Of a DNA stretch of 64,000 bases, positions 54,035-64,000 are shown piece by piece. Under the pieces are notes generated by a model. It was not told the DNA's origin, searched no databases, and saw only the letters and a list, made by a program, of their open reading frames with translations. The stretch lies in the NCBI RefSeq assembly GCF_001640805.2, contig NC_066848.1:21437988-21501987 (forward strand), written 5' to 3'. How positions within the stretch are numbered: position 1 is the stretch's first letter; each line of letters opens with the position of its first letter. A program made the position numbers and the translations under genes. This DNA comes from Lates calcarifer (Eukaryota; Chordata; Actinopteri; Centropomidae).

Positions 54035-56552
54035 TATTATTATTATTATTTTTTTTCTTCTTTTTCCGCCTCTTTGATCGCCTTTTTGAGGGCCTTAACA
54101 TGCGTCAAAACTCCTGAAAATTTGCAGACGCGTCAGGCACGGCGAAAAATTTAAGAATTTAGGGGTCTTGAGCATGGGTGTGGCAAAATGGCCTCGGTAG
54201 CGCCACCTACATTTTTAACGGAACAGCCCCTCAAGCCCGTTGCGCCTAAAAATCTGAAAATCTGCACACATATGTAACATCCCATGACGCACCAAAAAGT
54301 CTCTTGGAGCCATATTCTAAACCCAACAGAAAGTATTTTTATTTTGACCGGAAGGTGAAAAAATTGTGTGTTTTTGGCCATTTCCAGAGGTCGCTTGAAC
54401 GCGAACTAGTCCTAGACGCATTATCCGATTGACTTCAAAATTTGATAATTTGTTCTTAAGACATAGACGAAGTTAAATTGCAAAAGTTTCGGACTTTTCA
54501 TTGAAGGGCGTGGAAGTTATGGCCCCTCAAAGTTCGATTACTCGCCACGAAACAGGAAGTTGCTTTATATTTGCTATATTTCGGCCATACTTTGTCCAAA
54601 CTGCATCAAACTTTACAGGATTGTTAATGGTACCTATCTGCACACATCCATATGTCAATATTCATACAATTGTTGTAGCACCACCTATTTATAGCAGGAA
54701 ATGACATATTTTATAGTGTGATGTCCAGTTTCTAGACGGGTGACCAGATTCACTTCAAATGTTGTCAGCCCCTCCTTGACGATTTTTGGAAGACTGGCTC
54801 CGAAAATTGTGAGTTTTGGTTGAAGCGTGTGCCGGTTCTGGCCCGTCAAAGTTCGGAAACCCAACTTCCTGTTTGAAACCTCAGATTTTGGGGTAACTTC
54901 CTGTTGCGACTCTCTACTTTATCCTATAGATGGAGCCATTGTATTACTCTTTGATGGGTTTTTGGAGGGGGGTCTCTGTGTGTGTGTGTGTGTGTGTGTG
55001 TGTTTGTGTTTGTGTTTGAGGGGGGAGGGGAAGAGGAGTTGATTGAGTCTGTGAGAAGCTGCCACAGAGAGGTTACAGTCAGGAGAGCCAAGAGCTGCTT
55101 TACACGCGGTATAAAAACTTCAGTTAAGATTTGAGCTGTCACTTGAGAAAGCATCATGCCAAAAACTAAGGAAATCACTGTAGACTTGAAGAATTGTCGA
55201 TGCTCAGGAAGCAGGAGAAGGATATACAAAGTTATCACAGCATTTCCAAGCGTCAAGAACTCAAATGAGAAGCGTCACCGAGAAATTCAAGGAGAGCCAC
55301 ACTGTGCAGAACAAGCCTGGCAGAGGTAGGAAGCCAAAGATTTCAATGACCCTGGAAAGAAAACCAGTGAGAGACCTGTCTAAAGACCCCATAAACGCTG
55401 CCAAGACACTAATGAATGACTTAGTTAAGTCTGAAATTGTAGCCTCAAAGATGATTACATGAATTCATGTAATCTTACCATATGTCTCCCCTTGACCAAA
55501 GCTGAGCGTGGATTAATGCTGTCTTTACAGTTTGGTTTTGATCAGTTAGGAAATTTCACAAGGGGTCAGTTGATTTTTTCGTGTTACTCAGTGTACGGCA
55601 ACAGGAAAAGTGCACGTCTACATCCACCGACGTCGAGGTGAACCAGCTGAATATAAGCCACTCAAGTTGACGACAAGTGCATTGAAAAGTAAAAGCTGCT
55701 GGCCTTTACCTTTTCTTTGTCAAAGCGCCTGTTCGGCCAGTAGTTAGTAAAGTAATATTTTCAGCGTTGTCCACAGTCTCATGACATGTTTAACACGAAG
55801 CACAGCACGCTGGTTTAGCTCATGGGAAACTGTTACTAACAGCTAAAATGAAAGCTTGTCTGTATGTAGTCTAACTGGTTAGTTTGTCACTAATCTCCAA
55901 ATTTTACAAATTGCTATAAACTTCACTCTCTTAAACCAGTAACAGTCTGAGCTGGACTGATAGGGGTCTGTATGGATAAAGATAAAATCCTAATGATACC
56001 CATCCCCACAGCTGGTTAGTGGCTTCGCCCTGACTTTAGGCAGATGAGATATTCACTGTTCAAATAACTTCATTATAAGCCTTGTTTAAGCATAAATGAT
56101 TTATATATGCACCCAATAACAGAACTTTAAAAAAATGCTTTTGCTCAAAGCTCAAAGCTTGTAAACTCAAGTTAAAACTGAGTTTTATCTCCTTTTGGGA
56201 GGGGGTATCTCTCTCTGTGTTTGTGTGTGTTTGTGTGGGTGTGTTTGTGTTTGTGTTTGAGGGGGAGGGGAAGAGGAGTTGATTGAGTCTGTGAGAAGCT
56301 GCCACAGAGAGGTTACAGTCAGGAGAGCCATGAGCTGTCACAGATGATGAGCTCTGAAAAATATTATCACAGAAAATAATTAGCATAAAAGCTTTTATTT
56401 TAAATTTTTACATCTGGGAAGTGTGAACTGTTACGCCAGCGTGTGCCCTGCGACCTGCGTTGACCCCGCGGTTGCCGGGGTCCCGCGGTCACTGCTCCCC
56501 CGACGGGCGCCGGGTGCGAGGGCCCGTTCAACGCTGCTCGCAGCTTTAATTA
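54035..56552 (+). mobile_element. copy B body and tail, long form with Tc1 relic
   Basis: The body matches C closely to the first (GT)n module (54975-55020). It then has a Tc1-like relic, a 22-bp palindrome, a further segment, a second (GT)n-G-rich module (56215-56275) and the tail. Confidence 0.8.
55156..55474 (+). pseudogene. Tc1/mariner transposase N-terminal relic in copy B
   Basis: It starts MPKTKEITVDLKN, then after a frame change reads VDAQEAGEGYTKLSQHFQ and MRSVTEKFKESHTVQNKPGR, then GRKPKISMTLERKPVRDLSK. This is the paired helix-turn-helix DNA-binding region of Tc1-like transposases with the GRG/GRK-type hook between subdomains. The DDE catalytic domain is absent and frames are broken, so it is non-functional. 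It ends at a perfect palindrome (55453-55474). Confidence 0.75.
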
Positions 56553-59181
56553 GGGCCCGAGCAACGAGTTGCGTGGGCCCAACGGGGCCATGCAACGAGT
56601 TGCAAGGACCCTCTTGTTTTCGTTCGGTTTATTATTATTATTATTATTATTATTTTTTTTCTTCTTTTTCCGCCTCTTTGATTGCCTTTTTGAAGGCCTT
56701 AACATGCGTCAAAACTCCTGAAAATTTGCAGACGCGTCAGGCACGGCGAAAAATTTAAGAATTTAGGGGTCTTGAGCATGGGTGTGGCAAAATGGCCTCG
56801 GTAGCGGCCACCTACATTTTTAAACGGAACAGCCCCTCAAGCCCGTTGCGCCTAAAAATCTGAAAATCTGCACACATATGTAACATCCCATGACGCACCA
56901 AAAAGTCTCTTGGAGCCATATTCTAAACCCAACAGAAAGTATTTTTATTTTGACCGGAAGGTGAAAAAATTGTGTGTTTTTGGCCATTTCCAGGGGTCGC
57001 TTGAACGCGAACTAGTCCTAGACGCATTATCCGATTGACTTCAAAATTTGATAATTTGTTCTTAAGACATAGACGAAGTTAAATTGCAAAAGTTTCGGAC
57101 TTTTCATTGAAGGGCGTGGAAGTTATGGCCCCTCAAAGTTCGATCACTCGCCACAAAACAGGAAGTTGCTTTATATTTGCTATATTTCGGCCATACTTTG
57201 TCCAAACTGCATCAAACTTTACAGGATTGTTAATGGTACCTATCTGCACACATCCATATGTCAATATTCATACAATTGTTGTAGCACCACCTATTTATAG
57301 CAGGAAATGACATATTTTATAGTGTGATGTCCAGTTTCTAGAAGGGTGACCAGATTCACTTCAAATGTTGTCAGCCCCTCCTTGACAATTTTTGGAAGAA
57401 GTCCTCCGAAAATTGTGAGTTTTGGTCGAAGCGTGTGCCGGTTCTGGCCCGTCAAAGTTCGGAAACCCAACTTCCTGTTTGAAACCTCAGATTTTGGGGT
57501 AACTTCCTGTTGCGACTCTCTACTTTATCCTATAGATGGAGCCATTGTATTACTCTTTGATGGGTTTTTGGAAGGGGGTCTCTGTGTGTGTGTGTCTGTG
57601 TGTGTGTGTGTGTGTGGTGTGTGTGTGTGTGTTTGTGTTTGTGTTTGTTTTGAGGGGGGAGGGGAAGAAGAGTTGATTGAGTCTGTGAGAAGCTGCCACA
57701 GAGAGGTTACAGTCAGGAGAGCCAAGAGCTGCTTTACACGCGGTATAAAAACTTCAGTTAAGATTTGAGCTGTCACTTGAGAAAGCATCATGCCAAAAAC
57801 TAAGGAAATCACTGTAGACTTGAAGAATTGTCGATGCTTAGGAAGCAGGAGAAGGATATACAAAGTTATAACAGCATTTCCAAGCGTCAAGAACTCAAAT
57901 GAGAAGCGTCACCGAGAAATTCAAGGAGAGCCACACTGTGCAGAACAAGCCTGGCAGAGGTAGGAAGCCAAAGATTTCAATGACCCTGGAAAGAAAACCA
58001 GTTAGAGACCTGTCTAAAGAACCCATAAACGCTGCCAAGACACTAGTGAATGACTTAGTTAAGTCTGAAATTGTAGTCTCAAAGAAGATTACATGAATTC
58101 ATGTAATCTTACCATATGTCTCCCCTTGACCAAAGCTGAGCGTGGATTGATGCTGTCTTTACAGTTTGGTTTTGATCAGTTAGGAAATTTCACACGGGTC
58201 AGCTGATTTTTTCGTCTTACTCAGTGTACGGCGACAGGAAAAGTTCACTAGGTCCTCCAGCGTCGAGGTGAACCAGCTGAATATAAGCCACTCAAGTTGA
58301 CGACAAGTGCATTGAAAAGTAAAAGCTGCTGGCCTTTACCTTTTCTTTGTCAAAAGCGCCTGTTTGGCCAGTAGTTAGTAAAGTAATCTTTTCAGCGTTG
58401 TCCACAGTCTCATGACATGTTTAACAGGAAGCACAGCACGCTGGTTAAGCTCATGGCAAACTGTTACTAACAGCTAAAATGAAAGCTTGTCTGTATGTAG
58501 TCTAACTGGTTAGTTTGTCACTAATCTCCAAATTTTGCAAATTGCTATAAACTTCACTCTCTTAAACCAGTAAACAGTCTGAGCTGGACTGATAGGGGTC
58601 TGTATGGATAAAGATAAAATCCTAATGATACCCATCCCTACAGCTGGTTAGTGGCTTCGCCCTGACTTTAGGCAGATGAGATATTCACTGTTCAAATAAC
58701 TTCATTATAACCCTTGTTTAAGCATAAATGATTTATATATGCACCCAATAACAGAACTTAAAAAATGCTTTTGCTCAAGCTCAAAGCTTGTAAACTCAAG
58801 TTAAAACTGAGTTTTATCTCCTTTTGGGAGGGGGTATTTCTCTGTGTGTTTGTGTGTGTGTGTGTGGGTGTGTTTGTGTTTGTGTTTGAGGGGGAGGGGA
58901 AGAGGAGTTGATTGAGTCTGTGAGAAGCTGCCACAGAGAGGTTTACAGTCAAGAGAGCCATGAGCTGTCACAGATGATGAGCTCTTGAAAAATATTATCA
59001 CAGAAAATAATTAGCGTAAAGCTTTTATTTAAATTTTAACATCTGGGAAGTGTGAAACTGTTACGCCAGCGTGTGCCTGCGACCTGCGTTGACCCCGCGG
59101 TTGCCGGGGTCCCGCGGTCGCCGCTCCCCGACGGGCGCCGGGTGCGGAGGGCCCGTTCAACGCTGCTCGCAGCTTTAATTA
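56553..59181 (+). mobile_element. copy D, complete long form with Tc1 relic (about 2.6 kb)
   Basis: Head 'gttcggttta' type, body of the B/C subtype, first (GT)n module about 57590-57655, Tc1 relic, palindrome, second (GT)n module about 58845-58900, tail. It abuts copy B on the left and copy E on the right with only TAATTA between. Confidence 0.8.
57789..58108 (+). pseudogene. Tc1/mariner transposase N-terminal relic in copy D
   Basis: Nearly identical to the copy B relic, with the same frame change and the same perfect palindrome at its end (58087-58108). Small differences (for example DLSKE against DLSKD) show the two copies have diverged a little. Confidence 0.75.
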
Positions 59182-59256
59182 GGGCCCGAGCAACGAGTTG
59201 CGTGGGCCCAACGGGGCCATGCAACGAGTTGCAAGGACCCTCTTGTTTTCGGTCTG

Positions 59257-59295
<39 letters not shown>

Positions 59296-61552
59296 TTTTT
59301 CTTCTTTTTCCGCCTCTTAGATCGGCTTTTTGAGGGCCTTAACATGCGTGAAAACTTACCAAAATTTGCAGACGCGTCAGGCACGGCGAAAAATTTAATA
59401 ATTTAGGGGTCTTGAGCATGGGCGTGGTAAAATGCCCTCGGTAGCGCCACCTACATTTTTAAACGGAACAGCCCCTCAAGCCCGTTGCGCCTAAAAATCT
59501 GAAAATCTGCCACACATATGTAACATCCCATGACGCACCAAAAAGTCTCTTGGAGCCATATTCTAAACCCAACAGAAAGTATTTTTATTTTGACCGGAAG
59601 GTGAAAAAATTGTGTGTTTTTGGCCATTTCCAGGGGTCGCTTGAACGCGAACTAGTCCTAGACGCATTATCCGATTGACTTCAAAACTTAATAGTATGTT
59701 CTTAAGACATAGACGATGTTAAATTGCGGCAGATTTTGAGTTTTTGTTGAAGGGCGTGGAAGTTATGGCCCCTCAAAGTTCGATTACTCGCCACGAAACA
59801 GGAAGTTGCTTATTTTTGCTATATTTCGGCCATACTTTGTCCAAACTGCATCAAACTTTACAGGATTGTTAATGGTACCTATCTGCACACATCCATATGT
59901 CAATATTCATACAATTGTTTGTAGCGCCACCTATTTATAGCAGGAAATGACATATTTTATAGTGTGATGTCCAGTTTCTAGACGGGTGACCAGATTCACT
60001 TCAAATGTTGTCAGCCCCTCCTTGACAATTTTTGGAAGAAGTCCTCCGAAAATTGTGAGTTTGGGTCGAAGCGTGTGCCGGTTCTGGCCCGTCAAAGTTC
60101 GGAAACCCAACTTCCTGTTTGAAACCTCAGATTTTGGGGTAACTTCCTGTTGCGACTCTCTACTTTATCCTACAGATGGAGCCATTGTATTACTCTTTGA
60201 TGGGTTTTTGGAAGGGGTCTCTGTGTGTGTGTGTCTGTGTGTGTGTGTTTGAGGGGGGAGGGGAAGAGGAGTTGATTGAGTCTGTGAGAAGCTGCCACAG
60301 GGAGGTTACAGTCAGAGAGCCAGAGCTGTCACAGATGATGAGCTCTGAAAAATATTATCACAGAAAATAATTAGCATAAAAGCTTTTATTTTAAATTTGT
60401 TGCAACAAATTCAGGTTTCTTACAGCATTTTCCTTATTGAAAACTAAATTCTACCTGAAATGTATCAATAAAAATCTTCTTTTGCAGTTAATGTCACCAG
60501 TTTATTATAGTTTAGTTTTAATAGCATTCCCTGTCACTGATGTGCCTTTAATTATCGGTTCTATCAGGGATCATTTATGTGTTTATCTTACGGGGGTGAG
60601 CCACCTCACAGGTTGGTTATATTACCTGTTGACCTCAGCTCAGTGAGCTAAGACAATGTTTAATGCAGTGTTTTTCTGATATGAAAATGGATATTATTCA
60701 GCACATCTAACCTCAGCAGGCCCCTCTTCAGAAACTCATATCTGCAGATGTCAAAGCTGGCTCAAACGTTGTCCACAGTCTCATGACATGTTTAACACGA
60801 ACACAGCACGCTGGTTAAGCTCATGGCAAACTGTTACTAAACAGCTAAAATGAAAGCTTGTCTGTATGTAGTCTAACTGGTTAGTTTGTCACTAATCTCC
60901 AAATTTTGCAAATTGCTATAAACTTCACTCTCTTAAACCAGTAACAGTCTGAGCTGGACTGATAGGGGTCTGTATGGATAAAGATAAAATCCTAATGATA
61001 CCCATCCCTACAGCTGGTTAGTGGCTTCGCCTGACTTTAGGCAGATGAGATATTCACTGTTCAAATAACTTCATTATAAGCCCTTGTTTAAGCATAAATG
61101 ATTTATATATGCACCCAATAACAGAACTTGCAAAAAAATGCTTTTGCTCAAAGCTCAAAGCTTGTAAACTCAAGTTAAAACTGAGTTTTATCTCCTTTTG
61201 GGAGGGGGTATCTGTGTGTGTGTGTGTGTGTTTGTGTTGTGTTTGTGTTTGAGGGGGAGGGGAAGAGGAGTTGATTGAGTCTGTGAGAAGCTGCCACAGA
61301 GAGGTTACAGTCAGGAGAGCCAAGAGCTGTCACAGATGATGAGCTCTGAAAAATATTATCACAGAAAATAATTAGCATAAAAAGCTTTTATTTAAATTTT
61401 TACATCTCGGAAGTGTGAACTGTTACGCCAGCGTGTGCCCTGCGACCTGCGTTGACCCCGCGGTTGCCGGGGTCCCGCGGTCGCCGCTCCCGACGGGCGC
61501 CGGGTGCGAGGGCCCGTTCAACGCTGCTCGCAGCTTTAATTATTATTATTAT
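59182..61552 (+). mobile_element. copy E, complete long form without Tc1 relic (about 2.4 kb)
   Basis: Head 'ggtctgttta' type and a body with the second subtype ('cctcttagatcggctttt', 'aaaacttaatagtatgttct'). After the first (GT)n module (60220-60250) and the 'agatgatgagctctg' block it has the segment 'tgttgcaacaaattcaggtt' in place of the Tc1 relic, then the shared right segment from about 60768, second (GT)n module (61212-61250) and tail. Confidence 0.8.
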
Positions 61553-63850
61553 TATATTATTTTTTCTTCTTTTCCGCCTCTTAGATCGGCTTTTTGAGGG
61601 CCTTAACATGCGTGAAAACTTACCAAAATTTGCAGACGCGTCAGGCACGGCGAAAAATTTAATAATTTAGGGGTCTTGAGCATGGGCGTGGTAAAATGCC
61701 TCGGTAGCGCCACCTACATTTTAAACGGAACAGCCCCTCAAGCCCGTTGCGCCTAAAAATCTGAAAATCTGCACACATATGTAACATCCCATGACGCACC
61801 AAAAAGTCTCTTGGAGCCATATTCTAAACCCAACAGAAAGTATTTTTATTTTGACCGGAAGGTGAAAAAATTGTGTGTTTTTGGCCATTTCCAGGGGTCG
61901 CTTGAACGCGAACTAGTCCTAGACGCATTATCCGATTGACTTCAAAACTTAATAGTATGTTCTTAAGACATAGACGATGTTAAATTGCGGCAGATTTTGA
62001 GTTTTTGTTGAAGGGCGTGGAAGTTATGGCCCCTCAAAGTTCGATTACTCGCCACGAAACAGGAAGTTGCTTTATTTTTGCTATATTCGGCCATACTTTG
62101 TCCAAACAATCAAACTTTACAGGATTGTTAATGGTACCTATCTGCACACATCCATATGTCAATATTCATACAATTGTTGTAGCGCCACCTATTTATAGCA
62201 GGAAATGACATATTTTATAGTGTGATGTCCAGTTTCTAGACGGGTGACCAGATTCTTCAAATGTTGTCAGCCCTCCTTGACAATTTTTGGAAGACTGGCT
62301 CCGAAAATTGTGAGTTTGGGTCGAAGCGTGTGCCGGTTCTGGCCCGTCAAAGTTCGGAAACCCAACTTCCTGTTTGAAACCTCAGATTTTGGGGTAACTT
62401 CCTGTTGCGACTCTCTACTTTATCCTACAGATGGAGCCATTGTATTACTCTTTGATGGGTTTTTGGAAGGGGTCTCTGTGTGTGTGTGTCTGTGGTGTGT
62501 GTTTGAGGGGGAGGGGAAGAGGAGTTGATTGAGTCTGTGAGAAGCTGCCACAGGGAGGTTACAGTCAAGAGAGCCATGAGCTGTCACAGATGATGAGTTC
62601 TGAAAAATATTATCACAGAAAATAATTAGCATAAAAGCTTTTATTTTAAATTTGTTGCAACAAATTCAGGTTTCTTACAGCATTTTCCTTATTGAAAACT
62701 AAATTCTACCTGAAATGTATCAATAAAAATCTTCTTTTGCAGTTAATGTCACCAGTTTATAGTTTAGTTTTAATAGCATTCCCTGTCACTGATGTGCCTT
62801 TAATTATCGGTTCTATCAGGGATCATTTATGTGTTTATCTTACGGGGGTGAGCCACCTCACAGGTTGGTTATATTACCTGTTGACCTCAGCTCAGTGAGC
62901 TAAGACAATGTTTAATGCAGTGTTTTTCTGATATGAAAATGGATATTATTCAGCACATCTAACCTCAGCAGGCCCCTCTTCAGAAACTCATATCTGCAGA
63001 TGTCAAAGCTGGCTCAAAAAATTAAACTGGCTTCAAATTAATTTTAAGGAATTGTAGGTTATTTTGAATTCATGTAATCTTTCTCCATCACCTTTCTGTT
63101 CTTTCCATCTCTCTACTCATCTTCTCCATATGTCCCCCTTGACCAAAGCTGAGCGTGGATTGATGCTGTCTTTACAGTTTGGTTTTTGATCAGTTAGGAA
63201 ATTTCACACGGGGTCAGCTGATTTTTTCGTGTTACTCAGTGTACGGCGACAGGAAAAGTGCACTAGTCCACGGGCGTCGAGGTGAACCAGCTGAATATAA
63301 GCCACTCAAGTTGACGACAAGTGCATTGAAAAGTAAAAGCTGCTGGCCTTTACCTTTTCTTTGTCAAAGCGCCTGTTCGGCAAGTAGTTAGTAAAAGTAA
63401 TATTTTCAGCCTTGTCCACAGTCTCATAACATGTTTAACAGGAAGCACAGCACGCTGGTTAAGCTCATGGCAAACTGTTACTAACAGCTAAAATGAAAGC
63501 TTGTCTGTATGTAGTCTAACTGGTTAGTTTGTCACTAATCTCCAAATTTTGCAAATTGCTATAAACTTCACTCTCTTAAACCAGTAACAGTCTGAGCTGG
63601 ACTGATAGGGGTCTGTATGGATAAAGATAAAATCCTAATGATACCCATCCCTACAGCTGGTTAGTGGCTTCGCCCTGACTTTAGGCAGATGAGATATTCA
63701 CTGTTCAAATAACTTCATTATAAGCCTTGTTTAAGCATAAATGATTTATATATGCACCCAATAACAGAACTTAAAAAAATGCTTTTGCTCAAAGCTCAAA
63801 GCTTGTAAACTCAAGTTAAAACTGAGTTTTATCTCCTTTTGGAGGGGGTA

Positions 63851-63890
<40 letters not shown>

Positions 63891-64000
63891 TGTTTGTGTT
63901 TGAGGGGGAGGGGAAGAGGAGTTGATTGAGTCTGTGAGAAGCTGCCACAGGAGGTTACAGTCAGAGAGCCAAGAGCTGTCACAGATGATGAGCTCTGAAA
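61553..64000 (+). mobile_element. copy A body, long form, running off the window
   Basis: Same body subtype as copy E. It carries the 'tgttgcaacaaattcaggtt' segment (62652-63020) and also the segment 'gaattcatgtaatctttctc' onward (63066) that in B and D follows the palindrome. So A shows the fullest structure without the Tc1 relic. Second (GT)n module 63850-63900. The tail is not in the window. Confidence 0.75.

Larger units (their letters stand above)
52498..64000 (+). mobile_element. stack of five nested/tandem copies (A-E) of one interspersed repeat family
   Basis: Each copy has a head (about 85 bases starting GGGCCCGAGCAACGAGTTGC), a (TTA)n tract, a long AT-rich body starting 'cttctttttccgcctctt', a (GT)n plus G-rich module, and a GC-rich tail ending GCTGCTCGCAGCTTTAATTA. 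Heads occur at 52498 (A), 52601 (B), 52689 (C), 56553 (D) and 59182 (E). Bodies start at about 52790 (C), 54050 (B), 56655 (D), 59290 (E) and 61560 (A). Tails end near 54034 (C), 56552 (B), 59181 (D) and 61552 (E); the A tail lies beyond the window. I know this as an abundant fish repeat but cannot name its superfamily. No transposase of its own was found. Confidence 0.85.

Noticed and set aside
52924..62208. Recurrent small ORFs (such as the MKGVEVMAPQ frame) conserved among the stacked copies
   Set aside because: They are conserved only because the copies are similar. The frames lack domains, and each copy has indels that break them.

Overview
The window looks like nuclear DNA of a teleost fish. 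It has split genes with short GT-AG introns, many (CA)n/(GT)n and (GA)n microsatellites, and debris of fish-type transposons (hAT-like MITEs, L2-type LINE tails, tRNA-SINE-like tails). One gene can be read in full: zswim8 on the minus strand, coding bases 49336 to 18440. No rRNA, tRNA, CRISPR array or prokaryotic feature was seen.

Layout. 1-600: the last two coding exons and 3' UTR of an unidentified plus-strand gene that enters from the left edge. About 600-11750: intergenic DNA with degraded repeats. About 11750-12720: a CpG-rich promoter-like block pointing left, with a YY1-type motif and a possible short first exon. 12720-18060: intergenic, with two weak relics resembling immunoglobulin V-type (CD300/pIgR-like) exons. 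18065-18439: zswim8 3' UTR. 18440-49336: zswim8, 26 coding exons that join in phase to 5931 nt (1976 codons plus stop). 49337-50900: zswim8 leader and promoter region. 51432-52035: a hAT-type MITE with a perfect 8-bp target duplication. 52498-64000: a stack of five copies of one repeat family, several inserted into the (TTA)n tract of another copy; the outermost copy runs off the right edge.

ZSWIM8 is the substrate receptor of a cullin-RING ubiquitin ligase. In animals it ubiquitylates Argonaute bound to highly complementary targets and so drives target-directed microRNA degradation. The SWIM zinc motif, the conserved N-terminus and the conserved C-terminus are intact here.

The most unusual structure is the right-hand stack. 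Heads, bodies and tails pair like nested brackets. Two diagnostic sequence differences independently pair the outermost head (52498) with a body that starts about 9 kb away (about 61553). Copies also differ in cargo: two carry a Tc1/mariner transposase relic next to a perfect 22-bp palindrome, two carry another segment instead, and one is a short form. Family names are from memory and no search was run.
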